DNA of 9,460 bases, from NCBI GenBank assembly GCA_002455915.1, contig DKLU01000245.1:9761-19220 (forward strand), written 5' to 3'. The position numbers were made by a program, and so were the translations under genes. This DNA is from Chryseobacterium sp. UBA6632. Its GTDB lineage: Bacteria > Bacteroidota > Bacteroidia > Flavobacteriales > Weeksellaceae. Every line of letters starts with the position of its first letter. The stretch's first letter is position 1. Below are positions 5,828 through 9,460 of the stretch, one piece after another. The notes beneath the pieces are model-generated. The model worked only from the letters and a program-made list of their open reading frames with translations. It ran no database searches and was not told the DNA's origin.

Positions 5828-6835
5828 ATGATGTTTACACCAGCAGAACTTTTAGAAATCAATACATTACTTATTCCAGAAAATAAAATAGTAATTCTTA
5901 CTCATTATAATCCGGATGGCGATGCTATTGGTTCCAGTTTGGGGCTGAAACATTATTTAAAGGCAAAAGGAATTCACGCTGAAGTTGTGGTTCCAAACGA
6001 TTTTCCGAAGTTTTTGAAATGGATGCCGGAATCTAAAAAAGCCATTATTGGTGAGTACAAAAGAAAAGTTGCATTCGATTTGATCAATGAAGCGGATGTT
6101 ATTTTCTGTTTAGATTTCAATTCTCCTTCAAGAATTGGTTTGTTGGGAGATTGGCTGACGAAAGCTGCAGCTAAAAAAATCCTTATCGATCATCACCAAC
6201 AGCCGGAACAGTTTGATTTTGTCTATTCAGATACCGTTATTCCTGCGACCTGTCAGATGATTTATCATTTTATCGAAGCGATGGGTGATCAGGATTTAGT
6301 GAATAAAGATATTGCAGAATGTCTTTATACCGGAATTATGACGGATACCGGTGGTTTCCGTTTCCGTTCTACAAGTGCAACAACACACCGGATTATTGCA
6401 AATTTAATTGAAAAAGGAGCAGATCCTGCAATGATTACTTCCAATACCTGGGATACAAATACGGTTTCCAGACTTCATTTATTAGCCTTGATTTTAGGAA
6501 GAATTGAAGTGGTAAAAGATGGTACGGTTGCTGTTTTATATCTTACCAGAGAAGAATTGAAGGAATATGGCTTCCAGAAAGGAGATACCGAAGGTTTTGT
6601 CAATTACGGACTGAGTATTTTGGGCGTAAAAATGTCCGCATTTTTCATGGAAGATTTGTATGAAGATTTTATTAAAATTTCTTTCAGAAGTAAAGATGAT
6701 ATGGATGTGAACCAGTTTTCAAGAAAATATTTCAATGGAGGAGGGCACATCAACGCAGCAGGCGGAAAATCAAATGATTCTTTGTTGAATACGCTTGAAA
6801 TATTTAAAGAAAAAATAGAAGGAGAAAATTTGTAA
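5828..6835 (+). CDS. nrnA: DHH/DHHA1 phosphoesterase, NrnA-like oligoribonuclease/pAp phosphatase
   Basis: NrnA-type enzymes degrade short RNA oligonucleotides (nanoRNA) in the cytoplasm and often remove the 3'-phosphate of pAp. The 335-residue length fits. The DHH domain shows the metal-binding motifs in order: LTHYNPDGDAIGSS (24-37, with His26, Asp30 and Asp32), FCLDF (93-97, Asp96), the name-giving DHH (121-123) and MTDTGGFRF (171-179, Asp173). The C-terminal DHHA1 domain carries the substrate-binding FNGGGHINAAGG (302-313). All catalytic positions are intact. Two adjacent ATG codons (5828 and 5831) are both possible starts and differ by one residue. The gene stands alone, divergent from rpmH and convergent with the patatin gene. 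The split between nanoRNase and pAp activity cannot be told from sequence alone; a c-di-AMP/pApA phosphodiesterase role is also known in related proteins. Confidence 0.87.
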   Translation: MMFTPAELLEINTLLIPENKIVILTHYNPDGDAIGSSLGLKHYLKAKGIHAEVVVPNDFPKFLKWMPESKKAIIGEYKRKVAFDLINEADVIFCLDFNSPSRIGLLGDWLTKAAAKKILIDHHQQPEQFDFVYSDTVIPATCQMIYHFIEAMGDQDLVNKDIAECLYTGIMTDTGGFRFRSTSATTHRIIANLIEKGADPAMITSNTWDTNTVSRLHLLALILGRIEVVKDGTVAVLYLTREELKEYGFQKGDTEGFVNYGLSILGVKMSAFFMEDLYEDFIKISFRSKDDMDVNQFSRKYFNGGGHINAAGGKSNDSLLNTLEIFKEKIEGENL

Positions 6836-6939
6836 TAAAATAGATCATTGTTGATGGTTTTCGTCTTTCTTTTGAAATTCTGAATGAAATGAAGAATCTT
6901 AAAACCCTCAAATTCTAAAACTCTTTTACTCTATTTCTC

Positions 6940-7743
6940 TCAAACCTCAAAAGAACCCTTAGAATATCCTTTCTCCTCCAGTTCACGGCAGGTATATTCA
7001 TACACTTCCTGAAACATAATATCCAGCGATTTTTTGTTGAATAAACTGAATTTCGTCATCTTAGGCGGATCCAAAAAAATATCACAATGTTTTACTTTAG
7101 AATAAACTGATTTGGCGATGGCTAAATGTAAAATCCGGTCAAATTCTTTCAGCAAACTCATGCTTTGTAGGCTGTCGTAACTTATAGAGTTGACGTGTGA
7201 GGCAATTAAAAAATCACATTTATCAATAATAGGTTCGATCGGAAGATTGTCTAAAACACCGCCGTCAACATATATTTTCTCGCCCATTTTCACGGGCGGA
7301 AGTACAAAAGGAACACTTGATGAAGCCAATAAAGGACCGAATAATTCACCTTCTGAAAAAAAATCAACAATTCCATGCGTCATTTCAGTAGCTGCAACAT
7401 AAACAGGAAGTTTTAAAATGCTAAAATCATCTTCCGGAAAATGATCTTTAAACAATTTTAAAATAAAATTAGAGCTGAAAATTCCGTTCTTGGAAAGTCG
7501 TAAATAGGATCTCGAAAAAAAAGTGGTTTGTCTTACGATATCCATCATTTCATCCGGAGTTTTTCCGAAAGAATAAAATGCGGCAACAATAGACCCTGCG
7601 CTGGTTCCTGAGATAATCTGTGGTTTCAGATCATATTCTTCCAAAGCTTTTAAAACTGCAATATGGGCTATTCCGCGCATTCCTCCGCCTGAAAGTGTCA
7701 GGCCGATGATCGGTTTCTTTTTTGTGAAATTGAAAATGCCCAT
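6940..7743 (-). CDS. Patatin-like phospholipase family protein
   Basis: This 267-residue protein belongs to the patatin-like hydrolases, which cleave acyl chains from lipids using a Ser-Asp dyad. It shows the oxyanion-hole motif SGGGMRG (18-24), the nucleophile elbow GTSAG with Ser48 (46-50) and the DGG motif with Asp160 in YVDGGVLDNLPIEP. It has no signal peptide and only the core domain, so it resembles the short cytoplasmic RssA/YlbK type rather than the secreted outer-membrane PlpD type. I chose the ATG at 7743; an in-frame TTG directly before it would add one residue. The C-terminal 60 residues are charged and helical, with no known motif. It is the last gene of a probable unit with the lipoprotein (49-base gap) and hydrolase genes upstream. 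Lipid substrate is unknown. Confidence 0.88.
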   Translation of the reverse strand: MGIFNFTKKKPIIGLTLSGGGMRGIAHIAVLKALEEYDLKPQIISGTSAGSIVAAFYSFGKTPDEMMDIVRQTTFFSRSYLRLSKNGIFSSNFILKLFKDHFPEDDFSILKLPVYVAATEMTHGIVDFFSEGELFGPLLASSSVPFVLPPVKMGEKIYVDGGVLDNLPIEPIIDKCDFLIASHVNSISYDSLQSMSLLKEFDRILHLAIAKSVYSKVKHCDIFLDPPKMTKFSLFNKKSLDIMFQEVYEYTCRELEEKGYSKGSFEV

Positions 7744-7772
7744 CAAAAATATTAAGCTTTACTAAGATACAA
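7744..7772 (-). promoter_or_regulatory. Promoter-like element abutting the patatin start codon
   Basis: On the minus strand, TTG at 7772-7770, an 18-base spacer and TATTTTTG at 7751-7744 match the consensus, and the ATG at 7743 follows with no gap. If used, transcription would begin at or just inside the start codon, giving a leaderless message or none for the full protein. It may be fortuitous, with the gene read from upstream. Confidence 0.3.
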
Positions 7773-7792
7773 GATTTTTTGAGAAGTATTTA

Positions 7793-8614
7793 CTAAGGCT
7801 CGTCACATTCAGCATCAATTTTTATAAAAAGAGATTCGAATTGCTTATTCATTTTTTCATCATGTTCAGGACGTTGAATTTCGTCATTGGCACAATTTCC
7901 CCATCCAAAAACAATCAGATCCAAAATAGCATAATCTTTTTTGTATGAAGAATTCAGACGGCTTTCAAATTCATCCATGATTCTTTGCGGATCGCCGTTT
8001 TTCTTGCTCATTTGCTCACGCATTTTTCTCCATTCTTCAATAATTTCATTGTCACCGGAATTTAAAACACGGGCAAAATGACTACAGCTTTTAAATTTAG
8101 AATTCAATAAAACAGAAGGATCAGAATAAGCCATAATTTTGATCTTATCCAGTTCATATTCCTGAACCAAAGCTTGAGCTGTTTGGGTTTTAACATTCTG
8201 CCAATAAGGAATATTGACTACTTTCAGGTTTTCGATCAGGGCTTTTTTTTCTGCAAAATCTTTATCTAGTTTTGCAAGAAGCTGGTTTTTATCTCTTCTT
8301 ACCTGTTGAAGATCTTCCAGTTTAAAAACAGCAGGATCGTTCAGAGAAATACCGCCTAGTTCAAACCAAAGTTTATACGTATTCTGAATTTCTTCTTTTG
8401 AATATTTATTAGCATCAAAATAGCCTTTATTTGTGCATAATTCGGTTTCAAAATTAAATACTTCTTTTTTAACTTCTTTTGTCTGAAGACTATCTTTTAC
8501 CTGAGTTTCGGTATTGGTAATAGAATCGTTTGTAGGATTTTTGCTGGCGATTTTGTTCTCTTTTTTACAATTAATCAAGCAAAATAGTAGAACTGAAAAT
8601 AAGTAAATTCTCAT
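7793..8614 (-). CDS. Putative lipoprotein of unknown function
   Basis: I do not recognise this 273-residue protein. It begins with a short type II signal peptide (MRIYLFSVLLFCLINC) whose lipobox LINC places the lipidated cysteine at residue 16. The mature start CKKENK partly resembles the lysine-plus-acidic export signal described for surface lipoproteins of flavobacteria, so a cell-surface location is possible. A low-complexity Ser/Thr/Asn/Lys linker (about 20-55) leads to a mostly helical, highly charged region. Residues 100-135 are heptad-like and could form a coiled coil. Four cysteines remain after the lipobox (60, 177, 241, 270), which would allow two disulfides in the periplasm or outside. 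No catalytic motif is visible. It starts 9 bases after the hydrolase gene and precedes the patatin gene, so co-expression with lipid hydrolases is likely. Confidence 0.75.
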   Translation of the reverse strand: MRIYLFSVLLFCLINCKKENKIASKNPTNDSITNTETQVKDSLQTKEVKKEVFNFETELCTNKGYFDANKYSKEEIQNTYKLWFELGGISLNDPAVFKLEDLQQVRRDKNQLLAKLDKDFAEKKALIENLKVVNIPYWQNVKTQTAQALVQEYELDKIKIMAYSDPSVLLNSKFKSCSHFARVLNSGDNEIIEEWRKMREQMSKKNGDPQRIMDEFESRLNSSYKKDYAILDLIVFGWGNCANDEIQRPEHDEKMNKQFESLFIKIDAECDEP

Positions 8615-8623
8615 AAAAATATT

Positions 8624-9406
8624 TTATAATACAAGGTGTTTTGGTAAGTTGTGAAGAAGCTCGGTGTTGATGATTGCAGCGCAGATACCCGGTTTTTCCC
8701 AATGCCCATTGTGTCCGCAATCTAGAACATAGGATTTTATATTAGTTCTGTCCGGAAGATTTTTGATAAGCAGTTCGGTTTTTACGGCGTTGTCATGTTT
8801 TCCGGCAATGATTAAAATTTTGGCTTCCAGATTTTCAAGAACGTGTTTTTTATCGGTTCTCTCCACCATTCCTTTTACGGAAGCTAATGCACCAAGATTG
8901 TTTGTGGAAAGTGCCGTTTGCAAAGCGATTTCAATTTTTCCTTCCAAAATATCTTTTTCATTTGGGTTGAAAAGATTCGGAACACCGGCTCTTGCATAAT
9001 GAGCAAACGCATCTTGTATAATTCGGTAACTTTTAATGCGCTGTGCCTTTTTCTCAGCATCATCCGGAAAATACGTTGAGAAAAATAAAGTTAAACTTTT
9101 AAGATATTCAGGATATTTTTCAGCAAAACCTAAAGAAATATAACCACCCATGGAATGCCCTAATAAATGAATTTTTTTAAGATTCTGACTGTCCAGCACC
9201 TTTTTTACTTCTTCGGCCACCAATTCCATCGTTTGTACTTCAGCAATAATTTCAGATTGACCATGCCCTGGAAGATCAATCTTTAGCAGAGTGAAATTTT
9301 CAGATAAATGAGGTTCCATATCGCTCCAGATAGAACTATTTTCCATGAAGCCATGAAGCAGTACTAAAGTCTCTTTTCCGTTTCCTTTTTTCTCAAAATG
9401 TAGCAT
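8624..9406 (-). CDS. Alpha/beta hydrolase
   Basis: This 260-residue cytoplasmic alpha/beta-hydrolase should cleave an ester or related bond; the substrate is unknown. The fold's landmarks are in order: LLHGFMENSSIW (16-27) for the oxyanion region, LPGHGQS (45-51), the nucleophile elbow GHSMGG with Ser85 (83-88), the acid in IIAGKHDNAV (Asp205), and the histidine in CGHNGHWEKP (His232, by position after the glycine). The complete triad implies an active enzyme. The overall shape resembles the group around MenH, pimeloyl-ester BioH and haloperoxidase-like esterases, but nothing here points to one of these pathways. No signal peptide is present. It appears to be the first gene of a unit with the lipoprotein (9-base gap) and patatin genes. 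No clear promoter box was found in the 54 bases left upstream, so the unit may begin outside the window. Confidence 0.9.
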   Translation of the reverse strand: MLHFEKKGNGKETLVLLHGFMENSSIWSDMEPHLSENFTLLKIDLPGHGQSEIIAEVQTMELVAEEVKKVLDSQNLKKIHLLGHSMGGYISLGFAEKYPEYLKSLTLFFSTYFPDDAEKKAQRIKSYRIIQDAFAHYARAGVPNLFNPNEKDILEGKIEIALQTALSTNNLGALASVKGMVERTDKKHVLENLEAKILIIAGKHDNAVKTELLIKNLPDRTNIKSYVLDCGHNGHWEKPGICAAIINTELLHNLPKHLVL

Positions 9407-9460
9407 GATCTTACTTATTAAAAGTGAATGTCAATATAATCAACAAATCCTGAACCATTC

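Noticed and set aside
6836..6939. Terminator between the convergent nrnA-like and patatin genes
   Set aside because: Only short stems (ATCA/TGAT and ATTCT/AGAAT) were found, with no convincing T-run on either strand; nothing else was seen in this gap.
1..9460. Defence system, mobile element, CRISPR array or biosynthetic cluster
   Set aside because: No nuclease-toxin pair, transposase, integrase, direct repeats or assembly-line enzymes were seen; all but one of the genes (the lipoprotein at 7793-8614) belong to recognised, mostly core, families.

Overview
The window looks like chromosomal DNA from a member of the Bacteroidota, most likely a flavobacterium close to Chryseobacterium. The evidence is the low GC content, several promoters of the Bacteroidota type (TTG, about 19 bases, then TAnnTTTG), weak or absent Shine-Dalgarno sequences, and protein sequences typical of that group. 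No mobile element, tRNA, rRNA, CRISPR array or phage gene was seen. Most of the content is housekeeping, and I do not see a convincing undescribed defence or biosynthetic system.

Layout from left to right. Positions 5-1705 (minus): pdxA (vitamin B6), then a DUF177/YceD gene that normally precedes rpmF, which would lie just off the left edge. Positions 1755-4490 (plus): a tightly packed run of riboflavin synthase, a membrane histidine kinase of the NtrY type and the tRNA methyltransferase TrmN, with overlaps of 11 and 1 bases. pdxA and ribE are divergent and their promoters appear to be interleaved. Positions 4566-5590 (minus): ftsE and, upstream of it, the 52-residue ribosomal protein L34 gene rpmH. 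rpmH has its own promoter and a strong intrinsic terminator. The likely terminator of ftsE lies inside the end of the convergent trmN gene. Positions 5828-6835 (plus): an NrnA-like DHH phosphoesterase, divergent from rpmH across a 237-base AT-rich region that holds both promoters. Positions 6940-9406 (minus): a probable three-gene unit of an alpha/beta hydrolase, a lipoprotein of unknown function and a patatin-like phospholipase.

The genes serve separate core tasks: cofactor synthesis (PLP, riboflavin), ribosome and tRNA maturation (DUF177, L34, TrmN), oligonucleotide turnover (NrnA), cell division or envelope work (FtsE) and lipid or ester hydrolysis. The points most worth checking are regulatory: the kinase without a response regulator inside a riboflavin/tRNA operon, the terminator embedded in a coding region, the interleaved promoters, and two promoters so close to start codons that they predict very short or absent leaders.
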